A DNA stretch of 28,591 bases from Gp6-AA40 sp050742535 (GTDB lineage: Bacteria > Acidobacteriota > Vicinamibacteria > Vicinamibacterales > UBA2999), in the NCBI GenBank assembly GCA_050742535.1, contig JBOGIQ010000033.1, positions 1-28,591 on the forward strand, read 5' to 3'. Both the position numbers and the translations under genes were made by a program. Positions 1 through 7,892 of this stretch are shown here, piece by piece; position 1 is the stretch's first letter; each line of letters opens with the position of its first letter. The notes under the pieces were generated by a model. It had not been told where the DNA came from. It saw only the letters and a list, made by a program, of their open reading frames with translations, and searched no databases.

Positions 1-220
1 CGAGCCCGGCGGCGAGCGCGCGCGGCCATCCGGCGAGGACGCGCACCGCGCGGTAGTTCCCGCTGGTCACACGATGTGTGATGACTGCCGCGATCGTCGG
101 CGCAAGCGTCGCCAGCGCCGTCCACACCAGCGACGCCTGCAGCAGCACGAGCGGAACGAACACGATCCAGCCGCCCGCGTACGCGAGAAGAAAGAACAGG
201 ACGAGTGGACGCTGTCTCAC
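1..220 (-). CDS. CPBP-family membrane metalloprotease-like protein, N-terminal part
   Basis: This is the first 73 codons of a membrane protein that runs off the left edge of the window. The GTG start at 220 begins a basic residue pair followed by a hydrophobic segment (LVLFFLLAYAGGWIVFVPLV), then a second helix containing the phrase TLAPTIAAVITHRV. That order, an 'FFLLAYA..W' helix and then an 'APTIAA' helix, is typical of the N-terminus of CPBP (CAAX/bacteriocin-processing) glutamic-type intramembrane proteases. The catalytic EExxxR motif would lie outside the window, so the family call is inference. No clear Shine-Dalgarno sequence is seen, and no other start is available in this frame. The gene follows sppA on the same strand after 28 bp and is probably cotranscribed with it, which would group two membrane proteases. 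Confidence 0.6.
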   Translation of the reverse strand, partial: MRQRPLVLFFLLAYAGGWIVFVPLVLLQASLVWTALATLAPTIAAVITHRVTSGNYRAVRVLAGWPRALAAGL

Positions 221-248
221 TCGTGAACGACTCGAACGTCCCGAACGA

Positions 249-2003
249 TCATCGAACAAACGTAAACGGCATCAGCGCCAGCGGCTCGCCACGGCGGAAC
301 AGCCGCACCGGCGCCGACAGGGCGCCAACCGCACGCTGCTCGGCCCCACTGGCCAGCACACTCCAGACGTTCACGCCGCGGCCGAACTGCGCGGTCAATG
401 CCTCGAACACGCTTCGCCGGCGCGGATAGGCGACGAGCTCCACGTCTTCACCGGGTGCAATGCGCGCGCGCTCTTTCGCGATTCGCACCGCGGTGTCGAG
501 GCCGCCCAGTGCGTCCACCAGGCCGTTCTCACGCGCCTGACGCCCGGTCCAGACGCGGCCCTGTGCGACGGCGTCGATCTTTTCAGGTGTGGTCTTGCGC
601 GATTCCGCGGCTTTCTCGACGAAGTTCTCGTAGAAGCCCTGCATCTGATCCTGGATCCGCGTGCGGTGACCGGGCTTGAACGGCTCGAACGGCGAATAGA
701 TGTCCGCGTTCGCCCCCGACGTGACCGTCTCTGTCGTCAAGCCAAGCTTGTTGAGCGTGCCGCCGAGCGCAATCTTGCCGAAGTAGACGCCAATCGACCC
801 CGTCAGCGTCGCCGGCTGCGCCACGATGACGTGCGCCGGCATCGAAATGTAATAGCCGCCCGAGGCCGCCAGGTCGGACATCGACGCAATCAGCGGCCGC
901 GATGGCTTCTGGTCGCGCGTGATCATCAGCTCACGCCAGATCACGTCGGAGGCCACCGACGACCCGCCCGGGCTGTCCACGCGCAGGATGATGGCTTTCA
1001 CGGAATCGTCATCCCGCACTTCGCGGATTTGCTCGACGAGCGTCTCGGACCCGACGGTCGGTCCATTCAGCGGATCGAAGCCGCTCCGTCCAGACGTGAT
1101 GACGCCAACCGCGTAGATGACGGCAATGCGGGAGCGCGGCCGGAAGCCTACCGATTCCGGGCGAACGCGCGAGTAGTCGCGTCCCTCGATCCGGCGCGTT
1201 TCGCGGGAGCCGGACCGCAGCTCCGGCACGCGATCGTCGAGTTGATCCTCGTAGGCAAGCTCGTCGACGAGCCCGTGGCGCAAGGCATCCTCCGGCGTGA
1301 ACGGCCCCTGGTCGATCAGCCCCCGCACGTCCTGCTCGCTCTTCTTGCGCGCGTCGGCAATCCCGCGGACCAGCTGGTCGTACATCTCGCGGTTGAGCGA
1401 CTCCGACATCTCCCGGTGGGCGGGCGTGAAGCCCTTCTCCGTGTACTGGTTGACGGCCGTCTTGTACTCGCCGACGTGCAGGAAGTCCGGAACGGCGCCG
1501 ATCTTGTCGAGCGCGCCGCGCAGGAAGATTTCGTATGACGCCACGCCGGTCAGGTCGAGGGAGCTGGTGGGAAGCAGGTAGACCTTGTCGGCGGCGCTCG
1601 CCAGGTAGTACTCCCGATCGCCGCCGTACTCGAGGAAGGCGACGACCGTCTTCTTCGATTTCCTGAAATCGATCACGGCGTCGCGCAGCTCCTGGACCTT
1701 CGCCCAGTACGGCAGGGAAAGGGTCGACGGCATCAGCACAACGGTCTTGATACGGGGATCGCGGCGGGCCTTTTCCAGCGCGTTCACGAACGTCCGCACG
1801 GTTATGTTCGAGCCTCCGATCAGCCCGAACACGTCGTCGGGAATGATTTCCCCGATCTCGCCGCCCGGCCTGAGGACGAGCGCGGCGGTGGACGGAACCG
1901 TCGGACCGCGCGACACGACGAGAAACATCATCGCCAGGCCCGCGATTGACACCACCACCGCCAGGCCAATGAAAACCAGGACGAATCGAACACCACGTTT
2001 CAC
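249..2003 (-). CDS. sppA: Signal peptide peptidase SppA, 67K type (protease IV)
   Basis: Membrane-bound serine protease of 584 residues that degrades cleaved signal peptides; the length fits the duplicated-domain SppA67 form. An N-terminal transmembrane helix (about residues 7-30) anchors it in the inner membrane with the catalytic domains outside. Two S49 peptidase repeats follow. The first carries the candidate general base Lys181 in 'GEYKTAV'. The second carries the candidate nucleophile Ser381 in 'SDLAASGGYYIS', preceded by 'RVDSPGGS'. This Lys/Ser split across two domains is the arrangement known for E. coli SppA. The GTG start at 2003 has a strong Shine-Dalgarno (GGGAGG) six bases upstream. 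The CPBP-like gene follows 28 bp downstream, and the gene is divergent from the lipoprotein gene beginning at 2231. No truncation is seen. Confidence 0.95.
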   Translation of the reverse strand: MKRGVRFVLVFIGLAVVVSIAGLAMMFLVVSRGPTVPSTAALVLRPGGEIGEIIPDDVFGLIGGSNITVRTFVNALEKARRDPRIKTVVLMPSTLSLPYWAKVQELRDAVIDFRKSKKTVVAFLEYGGDREYYLASAADKVYLLPTSSLDLTGVASYEIFLRGALDKIGAVPDFLHVGEYKTAVNQYTEKGFTPAHREMSESLNREMYDQLVRGIADARKKSEQDVRGLIDQGPFTPEDALRHGLVDELAYEDQLDDRVPELRSGSRETRRIEGRDYSRVRPESVGFRPRSRIAVIYAVGVITSGRSGFDPLNGPTVGSETLVEQIREVRDDDSVKAIILRVDSPGGSSVASDVIWRELMITRDQKPSRPLIASMSDLAASGGYYISMPAHVIVAQPATLTGSIGVYFGKIALGGTLNKLGLTTETVTSGANADIYSPFEPFKPGHRTRIQDQMQGFYENFVEKAAESRKTTPEKIDAVAQGRVWTGRQARENGLVDALGGLDTAVRIAKERARIAPGEDVELVAYPRRRSVFEALTAQFGRGVNVWSVLASGAEQRAVGALSAPVRLFRRGEPLALMPFTFVR

Positions 2004-2230
2004 GTCAGCCTCCCTTGGGGGTCATTGTGTCAAATCCCAACGGACGGATCTTGAGGGCAGCCCCATGCGCACCAACAACTTCGTCAGGTAACCGAACAAA
2101 ACCCGCCCGGGCCTCTGGCGACCGATTCCCAGGAATGCGCAAATAACGGCATCACGTGACGCGGAACGCGGATTGCCAAGGAGACATGACAGCCCCTGCC
2201 CTGCCTTTGAGAATCAGGAGCGGCACTGCC

Positions 2231-2737
2231 ATGTTGACGATTTGCGATCGTGGCGTTTCACTTTCAGCGGGTTTTGCGCGGCTTGCCGGGCTTGTTGCCT
2301 GCGGGTTGCTTGCAGCGGCGTGCCACGGTGGACTGGATACGCCTGCCGGGCCGAGTGCTCCCGGCGCTGAGGCGCTATCCGCAACGAGCGATGACGAATT
2401 CGAAACCGCGGCAGTCGCCTCGACGCGACGTGTCACGTACGAGATGGCTGAAGCCAATCTCTCTGGACACTCTGGAACATGTACCCTCGCAGCCGCACGC
2501 CTTGGGTTTCGGCTCAAAGCACAGGGTGCAGGCGGACCAGGCACGGTGATTCGTTTTCACCTGATCCGGGCGGATGGGTTCCGGACCACGGCAATCGTTG
2601 ACGTGAGTCGGCAGGGCACGTTCCGGACCGACCAGGAGCTCGTCACGACGTTCCCACCGAATGCCGAGGTCCGGTGCGTGCTCCTGAGCATCGACGGCGC
2701 GCTGCTCGCGGAAAGCACCACGTTCCACGCGCCGTGA
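2231..2737 (+). CDS. Small predicted lipoprotein of unknown function
   Basis: Predicted outer-surface or periplasmic lipoprotein of 168 residues. The ATG at 2231 gives a short n-region, a hydrophobic stretch (LAGLVACGLL) and a lipobox ending AAAC, so lipidation near residue 34 is likely. A low-complexity Ala/Gly/Ser/Pro linker follows. The C-terminal half is a soluble region containing two cysteines ('GTCTL' and 'EVRCVLL') that could form a disulfide, with beta-like segments such as 'GTVIRFHLIRADGF' and 'TAIVDVSRQGTF'. The frame is open further upstream, to an ATG at 2186 with AAGGAG only two bases away, which is too close for efficient initiation. The 2231 start has AGGAG ten bases upstream. 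I do not recognise the family. The dehydrogenase-like gene begins 40 bp downstream on the same strand. Confidence 0.7.
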   Translation: MLTICDRGVSLSAGFARLAGLVACGLLAAACHGGLDTPAGPSAPGAEALSATSDDEFETAAVASTRRVTYEMAEANLSGHSGTCTLAAARLGFRLKAQGAGGPGTVIRFHLIRADGFRTTAIVDVSRQGTFRTDQELVTTFPPNAEVRCVLLSIDGALLAESTTFHAP

Positions 2738-2777
2738 TCTGAAGACAGAGAGCCCTTGGCCCTTCTATGATGGGGGG

Positions 2778-4082
2778 ATGCGAAGACTTGGCCTCGCGCT
2801 CCTCATCTCCATCGCAACCGCAACCGTAGTCGCACAACAGAACCGGCCTAACCAGTGCGATCCGGATAACGGCGGCCTGACACTGCCGCAGGGCTTCTGC
2901 GCGAAAGTGATCGCCGATGTGGCGGCGCCCGCGCGTCACGTTGCGGTGGCGCCGAACGGGGACATCTACAGCGTGCTGGCGGTCGCTGGCGGTCCTCTGG
3001 CCCCGCCGCCATCGGGTCCGCCGACACCTGGTGTCGTGGCCCTGCGCGATGCCGACCGGGACGGCAAGTACGAGCAGATTGAGAAGTTCGGACCAGGTCT
3101 CCAGGGAACCGGCATTCTGCTGCACAACGGCTATCTCTACGTCGGTGCGGACCAGCGCGTGGTGCGCTTCCGTCTCGACGGCAAATCGCTCGTCCCCACC
3201 AGTCAGCCGGAAGTCATCGTCGACGCGCTGCCGCGCGCCAATCCACATTCCGCCAAGTCGATTGCGATTGGTGACGGCAATGCGCTGTATGTCCACGTCG
3301 GAGGGCCGACGAACGCCTGCCAGAATCCGGACCGGCGGCCCGGCGCTCCCGGCGAGAACCCGTGCAGCCAGCTCGAATTACACGGCGGTGTCTGGAAGTA
3401 CGAGGCGGGCAAGGCCGGCCAGAAGCACGAGGCGTCCCGACGGTTTGCGACGGGCATCCGGCACACCGTCGCCATGGCGTGGAATCCGGCGTCGCGGCAG
3501 CTGTATGCGGCGCAGAACGGACGCGATCAGCTGGACACCCTGTGGGCGAAGTCCTTCACGGCGCAGGACAATGCCGAGCGCCCTGCCGAGGAGATGCAGC
3601 TGCTGAAACAGGGCGCGAACTTCGGCTGGCCGTACTGCTTCTACGATCTGGCGACGAAGAAGCGCCTGCTCGATCCGGAGTACGGCGGCGACGGCAAGTC
3701 GGAAGGCGACTGCGCCAAATATGACAAACCGATCGCGACGTTCCCGGCGCACAACGCGCCCGTCGGCATGACGTTCTACACCGGGACGCAGTTCCCGGCG
3801 TCCTACCGCAACGGCGCGTTCGTCGTGTTCCACGGATCCTGGAACCGGATGCCGTTTCCGCAAGCCGGCTTCAACATCCGCTTCGTTCCATTCAAGGGTG
3901 AGCAGCCGTCCGGCGAGAGTCAGGTCTTTGCGTCCGGGTTCGCCGGCAAGGACGTCGTGAAGATGCCCAACGATGCCGTGTACCGGCCGGTTGGCATCGC
4001 GCAGGCACCCGACGGCTCGCTCGTCGTAACGGAGGATGCCAAAGGACGGATATGGCGCATCAGCTATACAGGGTCGCGATAG
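2778..4082 (+). CDS. Secreted glucose/sorbosone dehydrogenase-fold protein (PQQ-type beta-propeller)
   Basis: Predicted periplasmic six-bladed beta-propeller of 434 residues in the glucose/sorbosone dehydrogenase (GSDH) family, whose characterised members oxidise sugars or aldehydes with PQQ. A signal peptide covers residues 1-20, with cleavage near 'VVAQQ'. Recognisable pieces are 'VAVAPNGDIYSVL', 'FATGIRHTVAMAWNP', 'GANFGWPYCFYD', 'PVGMTFYTG' and a last blade 'QAPDGSLVVTEDAKGRIWRISY', the usual sorbosone-dehydrogenase-like ending. No CxxCH haem motif is present. Several cysteines, including those in the 'QCDPDNGG' and 'GFCAKV' region, may form disulfides. A purine-rich GGGGGG stretch precedes the ATG. 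The last 31 bp overlap the FKBP gene, so the two are translationally linked. Substrate and actual PQQ binding cannot be told from sequence alone. Confidence 0.85.
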   Translation: MRRLGLALLISIATATVVAQQNRPNQCDPDNGGLTLPQGFCAKVIADVAAPARHVAVAPNGDIYSVLAVAGGPLAPPPSGPPTPGVVALRDADRDGKYEQIEKFGPGLQGTGILLHNGYLYVGADQRVVRFRLDGKSLVPTSQPEVIVDALPRANPHSAKSIAIGDGNALYVHVGGPTNACQNPDRRPGAPGENPCSQLELHGGVWKYEAGKAGQKHEASRRFATGIRHTVAMAWNPASRQLYAAQNGRDQLDTLWAKSFTAQDNAERPAEEMQLLKQGANFGWPYCFYDLATKKRLLDPEYGGDGKSEGDCAKYDKPIATFPAHNAPVGMTFYTGTQFPASYRNGAFVVFHGSWNRMPFPQAGFNIRFVPFKGEQPSGESQVFASGFAGKDVVKMPNDAVYRPVGIAQAPDGSLVVTEDAKGRIWRISYTGSR

Positions 4083-4504
4083 TCATCGCCGTGATTGCCG
4101 CTGCAGCCGCCTGCGCGGCCGAGGAAAACGCCGAGGAGAACATGGGACAGTCGAACATCACGGAACTGATCAGAACCGACGAAACTACTGGCAGCAGTCA
4201 CGAAGCTGCGGCCGGGAGAACCGTCACGGTGCATTACACCGGCTGGCTCTACGACGAGAGCAAGCCGGATCACAAAGGGAAGAAGTTCGACAGCTCGCGC
4301 GATCGCGGTGAACCGTTTGCGTTCCGCCTCGGCCGGGGGCAGGTGATCCGCGGGTGGGACGAAGGGGTCGCGGGCATGAAGGTGGGCGGCCGCCGGACGC
4401 TGACGATCCCGCCGGACTACGGCTACGGGGCCCAGGGTGCCGGCGGTGCCATCCCGCCGAACGCGACGTTGATCTTCGACGTGGAGCTGCTCGACGTCAG
4501 ATAG
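4052..4504 (+). CDS. Exported FKBP-type peptidyl-prolyl cis-trans isomerase
   Basis: Protein of 150 residues that should catalyse cis-trans isomerisation of Xaa-Pro bonds outside the cytoplasm. A hydrophobic N-terminus (VAIVIAVIAAAAACAAEE) acts as an export signal. It could be a weak lipobox (AAAC, lacking the usual Leu at -3) or a type I signal peptide. The FKBP domain fills residues 40-150, with the active-site pieces 'VHYTGWLYD', 'FDSS', 'FAFRLGRGQVIRGWDEG', 'IPPDYGYGAQGAGGAIPPNATLIFDVELL'. The length matches a single-domain FKBP. The ATG at 4052 lies inside the end of the dehydrogenase gene and has AAAGGA five bases upstream, so translation is probably coupled. The partner could be the upstream dehydrogenase or other secreted proteins, which is inference. 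Confidence 0.92.
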   Translation: MAHQLYRVAIVIAVIAAAAACAAEENAEENMGQSNITELIRTDETTGSSHEAAAGRTVTVHYTGWLYDESKPDHKGKKFDSSRDRGEPFAFRLGRGQVIRGWDEGVAGMKVGGRRTLTIPPDYGYGAQGAGGAIPPNATLIFDVELLDVR

Positions 4505-5910
4505 CCGCGAACTCCTCATCGATCACCTGAACGCCAGTGGCGACGGCGTCGCACGCCGTGGGCGTCAGGTGATCGTCGTTCCGTTCACGATTCCCGGCGA
4601 ACAGGTGCGCGCCCGCGTGGCGGCTGCGCGAAGGATCGTACGGCGGCGGCGTCGAGGAGATCCTGCGGCAATCCCCACATCGAGTCGTTCCTCGCTGCCC
4701 GCATTTCGGGCACGCGCTCGATCGTGGGGCGAACCCTGTCGGGTTCGCCGGCGGTTGTGGCGGCTGTACCTGGCAGCACATCGCCTATCCGGAGCAGCTG
4801 CGTCTCAAATCCGAGTTGGTCACGCGACTGCTGCGCGAGGCGGTTCCTCAGGCGCCGGCGGCCCTGCCAACGTCGACGGCGGCGCAGATCGACTCGCCAT
4901 GGGGACACCGGCAGAAGGTGCATTTCGTGTTTGGCCCCGGGCCCCGGGGGTCGCTGGCGATGGGACATTACGCGCGCGGCACCCGGCACGTGATTCCCGT
5001 CACCGCCTGTCCAGTGCACGACGAGCGCGGCAATGCCCTCGCCTTCCGGTTCCGTGATGCGCTGGACACCGTGGCACACACCTCGCTGAAGCCACGCGAA
5101 GGCGGGTCAGGTCCGCGTGATCGCGTCATGAAGGGCCTTGCCGTCAGAGTCGCCGGGAACACGCCGGAGGTCATGGCCACACTTATCCTGACCGGCCCGG
5201 CAGACCGGCGCCTCCGCAACGTGACCCGTCAGGTGTTCGAACAGGACGGCGCGACCACATCCGTCCACGTCAACCTTCATCCGCGCGGCGACGCGTACAT
5301 CCTCGGGCGGGACACACAGCGCGTCGCCGGCGCCGATCGGCTCCGCGAAGAGGTCGCCGGGCTCTCGGTCCTCGTTTCGCCCACCGCGTTCTTCCAGACG
5401 AACGTGCGAGCCGCCGACATCCTTGTCCGCCTGGTCGTCGATGCGGTTCCCCATGCCTCGACCGTGCTCGATCTGTACGCGGGTACGGGACTGTTCGCGC
5501 TTCCCCTCGCCCGCGCCGGCAGGCGGGTGATGGCGGTCGAAGAAAGCCGCGACGCGGTTCAGGACGGCGAGGCGAGCCGCCGCCTGAATGGCATCAGCGC
5601 GGACCAGTGCCAGTTCGTCGCCCGTCGTGTCGAGGATGCGCTGCACAGGCTGCGACAACGGTTCGACGTGGTGATCCTCGATCCGCCGCGCGCGGGGTGT
5701 TCGGCGCAGGTCATCCAGGGAGTCTTCAGCGGCCTCAAACCACCGCTGGCGGTCTACATCTCCTGTAACCCGGAAGCGCTGGCCCGGGATGCTCGAGAGA
5801 TTGCGCGACGCGGTTATGAGATCGCGTCCGTGCAGCCTGTGGACATGTTTCCGCACACGGCGCACGTGGAAACGGTCGCCGTCCTGCGTCGCCGCCGGAC
5901 AGTAGAATGA
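4503..5910 (+). CDS. RlmD/RumA-type rRNA (uracil-C5)-methyltransferase with an apparent frameshift near the 5' end
   Basis: SAM-dependent enzyme of the RlmD/RumA/TrmA family, which methylates C5 of uracil in rRNA or tRNA. Conceptual translation needs two frames. From 4503 to about 4617 one frame encodes a TRAM domain ('LNASGDGVARRGRQVIVVPF', then 'IPGEQVRARV'). From about 4618 the next frame encodes 'CPHFG', then 'GGCGGCTWQHIAYPEQL' and everything to the end. Key residues are intact: the Fe-S cysteines of CPHFG and CGGC with a later Cys in 'VTACPVHD', the SAM loop 'DLYAGTGLF', 'SPTAFFQTN', 'DPPRAGCS', the catalytic Cys in 'YISCNPEALARD' and the terminal Glu in 'HVETVAV'. No ATG, GTG or TTG exists in the TRAM frame before the GTG at 4569, which is inside the domain. 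A translation from ATG 4816 alone would lose the TRAM domain and most Fe-S ligands. A sequencing/assembly error or a recent mutation are both possible. Confidence 0.8.
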
Positions 5911-5911
5911 C

Positions 5912-5953
5912 GAGATAGGAGATAGGAGATAGGAGGAAGGAGGAAGGAGATCG
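5912..5953 (+). repeat. Tandem heptamer tract serving as an extended ribosome-binding region
   Basis: Six consecutive 7-bp units fill the spacer: GAGATAG three times (5912-5932), GAGGAAG twice (5933-5946) and GAGATCG once (5947-5953). The AAGGAG at 5944-5949 sits seven bases before the ATG at 5957 and is a good Shine-Dalgarno, and the other units add further GGAG cores upstream. Confidence 0.85.
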
Positions 5954-5956
5954 CCG

Positions 5957-7231
5957 ATGAGGGTTCGAACACGTCTCGCATTGTCGACTGCCTGCTGTGT
6001 GATCGCGGCCGCGGTCCCCGCCGCCGCGCCGCAACAGCCGGCGCCGAATCCCGCACAGGCGAAGTATCCCTACCCCGTCGTGCGCGACATGCGCGGCGTC
6101 GTCCCGCCCGGCCCGAAGCCGCTGCCGTCGCCGCCGCTCGGCGACGGGCCGTGGAGCTTCCAGACGACCGAAGCCAACATCCGCGTCTCTGTTGTCACGA
6201 AGGGCTTTTCGAATCCGTACGGGCTCGCCGTTCTTCCGGATGGCACGTTCCTCATCACCGAGCGTGCCGGCGCACTGCGCGTCGTCCGCAACGGCATCAT
6301 CGACCCGAAACCGGTGCCCGGCGTGCCGCAGGTCATTTATCGCGGAACGGAAGCGGGACTGATGGACATCATCCTGCACCCGAACTACGCGCAGAACCGG
6401 TGGGTCTACTTCACCTACCACAAGCCGATCGGGAACAACCTCGCCAGCAATGCCGTCGGCCGCGCGGTGTGGAACGGCGAGGCGCTGACCGACGTGAAGG
6501 AGATTTTCCTGTCGGACGATGTCGACACCGAGGTCAGCCGGATTACGTTCGGCCGTGACGGGATGCTCTACATGACGATCGGCGGCCCGGGCACGGGTCC
6601 GCCCGCGAGCCTCGATCGCCCGCAGCACGGCAACGACTACGCCGGCAAGCTCATTCGCATGCGCGACGACGGTTCGCTGCCGCCCGACAACCCGTTCGCG
6701 GGCAAGAAGGATTACAAGCCGTACATCTACGCTCTGGGGTTCCGCAATCAGCTTGGGCTGACCACCAATCCGTACAACGGCGAGATCTGGGCGGCGGAGC
6801 AGGGACCGAACGGCGGCGATGAGGTCAACGTGATCCTGGCCGGGCGGAACTACGGATGGCCGTTTGCCAGCTACGGGCGCGACTACCTCGGTCCGCGGTT
6901 CAACGCCGCGCACGCCGCTCGCGGCTTCGAGGAGCCGGTCGTCTATTGGGTGCCGTCGATCGCCGTGTCGGGAATGACGTTCTACAACGGCGACCGCTTC
7001 CCGAACTGGCGCCGCAACCTGTTCGTCGGCGGCATGCGCGAAGGCGAGATGTCGCCAACCGGCCAGCTGCAGCGCATCGTGTTCAACGACCAGTGGCAGG
7101 AGCTGCGGCGCGAATCGCTGCTGCGGGATCTGCACCAGCGGATTCGCGACGTGCGTCAAGGGCCGGACGGGTTGCTGTACGTCGTGACGGAAGAAACGCA
7201 GGCGGCGCTGCTGCGGATTGAGCCAATGTAA
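5957..7231 (+). CDS. Secreted PQQ-dependent aldose sugar dehydrogenase-like protein
   Basis: Predicted periplasmic quinoprotein of 424 residues in the GSDH family, closest in pattern to the YliI/Asd soluble aldose dehydrogenases. A signal peptide covers residues 1-24 (ending AVPAAA), followed by a Pro/Ala/Gln-rich linker. Propeller signatures are 'GFSNPYGLAVLPDGTFLITERAG', split here as 'NPYGLAVLPDG' and 'LITERAG', then 'GLMDIILHPNYAQNRWVYFTY', 'ITFGRDGMLYMTIGG', 'YAGKLIRMRDDGSLPPDNPF', 'YALGFRNQLGL', 'IWAAEQGPNGGDEVNVI' and 'RNYGWP'. The 'GxxNxxG' arginine segment and the 'EQGPNGGDE(V)N' segment are the usual active-site and calcium-binding regions. The start is supported by a heptamer tract with a Shine-Dalgarno. 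It is not obviously a duplicate of the protein at 2778, because the two differ over most of their length. The natural substrate is unknown. Confidence 0.88.
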   Translation: MRVRTRLALSTACCVIAAAVPAAAPQQPAPNPAQAKYPYPVVRDMRGVVPPGPKPLPSPPLGDGPWSFQTTEANIRVSVVTKGFSNPYGLAVLPDGTFLITERAGALRVVRNGIIDPKPVPGVPQVIYRGTEAGLMDIILHPNYAQNRWVYFTYHKPIGNNLASNAVGRAVWNGEALTDVKEIFLSDDVDTEVSRITFGRDGMLYMTIGGPGTGPPASLDRPQHGNDYAGKLIRMRDDGSLPPDNPFAGKKDYKPYIYALGFRNQLGLTTNPYNGEIWAAEQGPNGGDEVNVILAGRNYGWPFASYGRDYLGPRFNAAHAARGFEEPVVYWVPSIAVSGMTFYNGDRFPNWRRNLFVGGMREGEMSPTGQLQRIVFNDQWQELRRESLLRDLHQRIRDVRQGPDGLLYVVTEETQAALLRIEPM

Positions 7232-7277
7232 AAACGATGCCGTGCAATTCCCGCTGCGGCGGTGAAATAGCGCGCGA

Positions 7278-7293
7278 ACACCTTATAGGGTGT
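7278..7293. terminator. Possible weak bidirectional terminator hairpin
   Basis: A short near-palindrome (ACACC, six bases, GGTGT) lies in the 81-bp spacer between the convergent sugar dehydrogenase and nucleotidyltransferase genes. The stem is only five base pairs and no T-tract follows, so this is suggested mainly by its position. Confidence 0.2.
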
Positions 7294-7312
7294 CTGGTTC
7301 TATCGTCCCGAT

Positions 7313-7885
7313 TCACGTCTCAGCAAACGCGCGCGTGAGCAGCTCGGATACGCCGAGGGTGTCGGCCGATCGGCGGAGGTAGCCGCGATCGAGCGCCGGT
7401 CCCTGGACTCGAATGATGCCGACGATGTCGCGCCACTGGCGTTCCGACGTGGCGCCGCCGTTGTGGTACCAGCGAAGCTTGTGCAACAGCACATCTTCAG
7501 GGGTGTAGATGTACAGGACGTCAGTAGCCGACGGCGGCGAGAACGGGACACGGCGGCGGAGAACCTCCTCATCGATGGGCGTTCCGCCGGCGACGAAAAG
7601 GTCCACTTTCATGGCGGTGTCGAGGTGGATGATGTTGACGCTCAGCCGCTCGCTGGCAGCGCGCCTGAGGCGTTCCGCCGGCACGTAGAAGCGGGCCGAC
7701 AGACCGTCGAGCAGCGCATCGACGTGCTCGGGTCGAAGGTCGACGGAGATGTCAGCGTCCTGCGTGGAACGCGGCTCACCTGCCACACTGCTGGCCAGCG
7801 ATCCGCCAACGGCATAGCGAAGGCCCAGCGCCTCGAGCACGCGTGCGACGTCGGCGACGACCGTCCAGGGGTTGGCGTCGTCCAC
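7313..7885 (-). CDS. Nucleotidyltransferase-fold protein (MNT/AbiEii-like)
   Basis: Protein of about 190 residues with the polymerase-beta nucleotidyltransferase signature. A GGS motif (residues 27-29, 'YAVGGSLAS') is followed by 'TQDADISVDL' with the acidic pair Asp43/Asp45, and the third acidic residue is Asp95 in 'MKVDLFV'. All three metal-binding aspartates are therefore present, and an active NMP transferase is likely. The C-terminal half ('TPEDVLLHKLRWYHNGG', 'SERQWRDIVGIIRVQG') is typical of AbiEii-like or DUF6036-like proteins that use NTPs to modify tRNA or proteins. The start chosen is GTG at 7885, seven bases after the stop of the small partner gene. An open frame continues upstream through that gene but looks like its shadow. 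The two-gene context suggests a toxin-antitoxin-like module, which is an inference. Confidence 0.75.
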   Translation of the reverse strand: MDDANPWTVVADVARVLEALGLRYAVGGSLASSVAGEPRSTQDADISVDLRPEHVDALLDGLSARFYVPAERLRRAASERLSVNIIHLDTAMKVDLFVAGGTPIDEEVLRRRVPFSPPSATDVLYIYTPEDVLLHKLRWYHNGGATSERQWRDIVGIIRVQGPALDRGYLRRSADTLGVSELLTRAFAET

Positions 7886-7892
7886 GACGCGA

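Noticed and set aside
78..1538. Long open frame antisense to sppA
   Set aside because: It mirrors a gene with intact catalytic residues. Its protein is Arg/Ala/Asp-rich without domains, as expected for antisense frames in GC-rich DNA.
2005..2033. TTGACA hexamer (minus strand, 2028-2033) as the -35 box of the sppA promoter
   Set aside because: At normal spacing the -10 box would fall on the Shine-Dalgarno and start codon, where nothing like TATAAT is present.
4600..4650. Programmed frameshift in the rRNA methyltransferase
   Set aside because: No slippery heptamer, in-frame stop or stimulatory structure is apparent at the shift. A base error or mutation is the simpler explanation.
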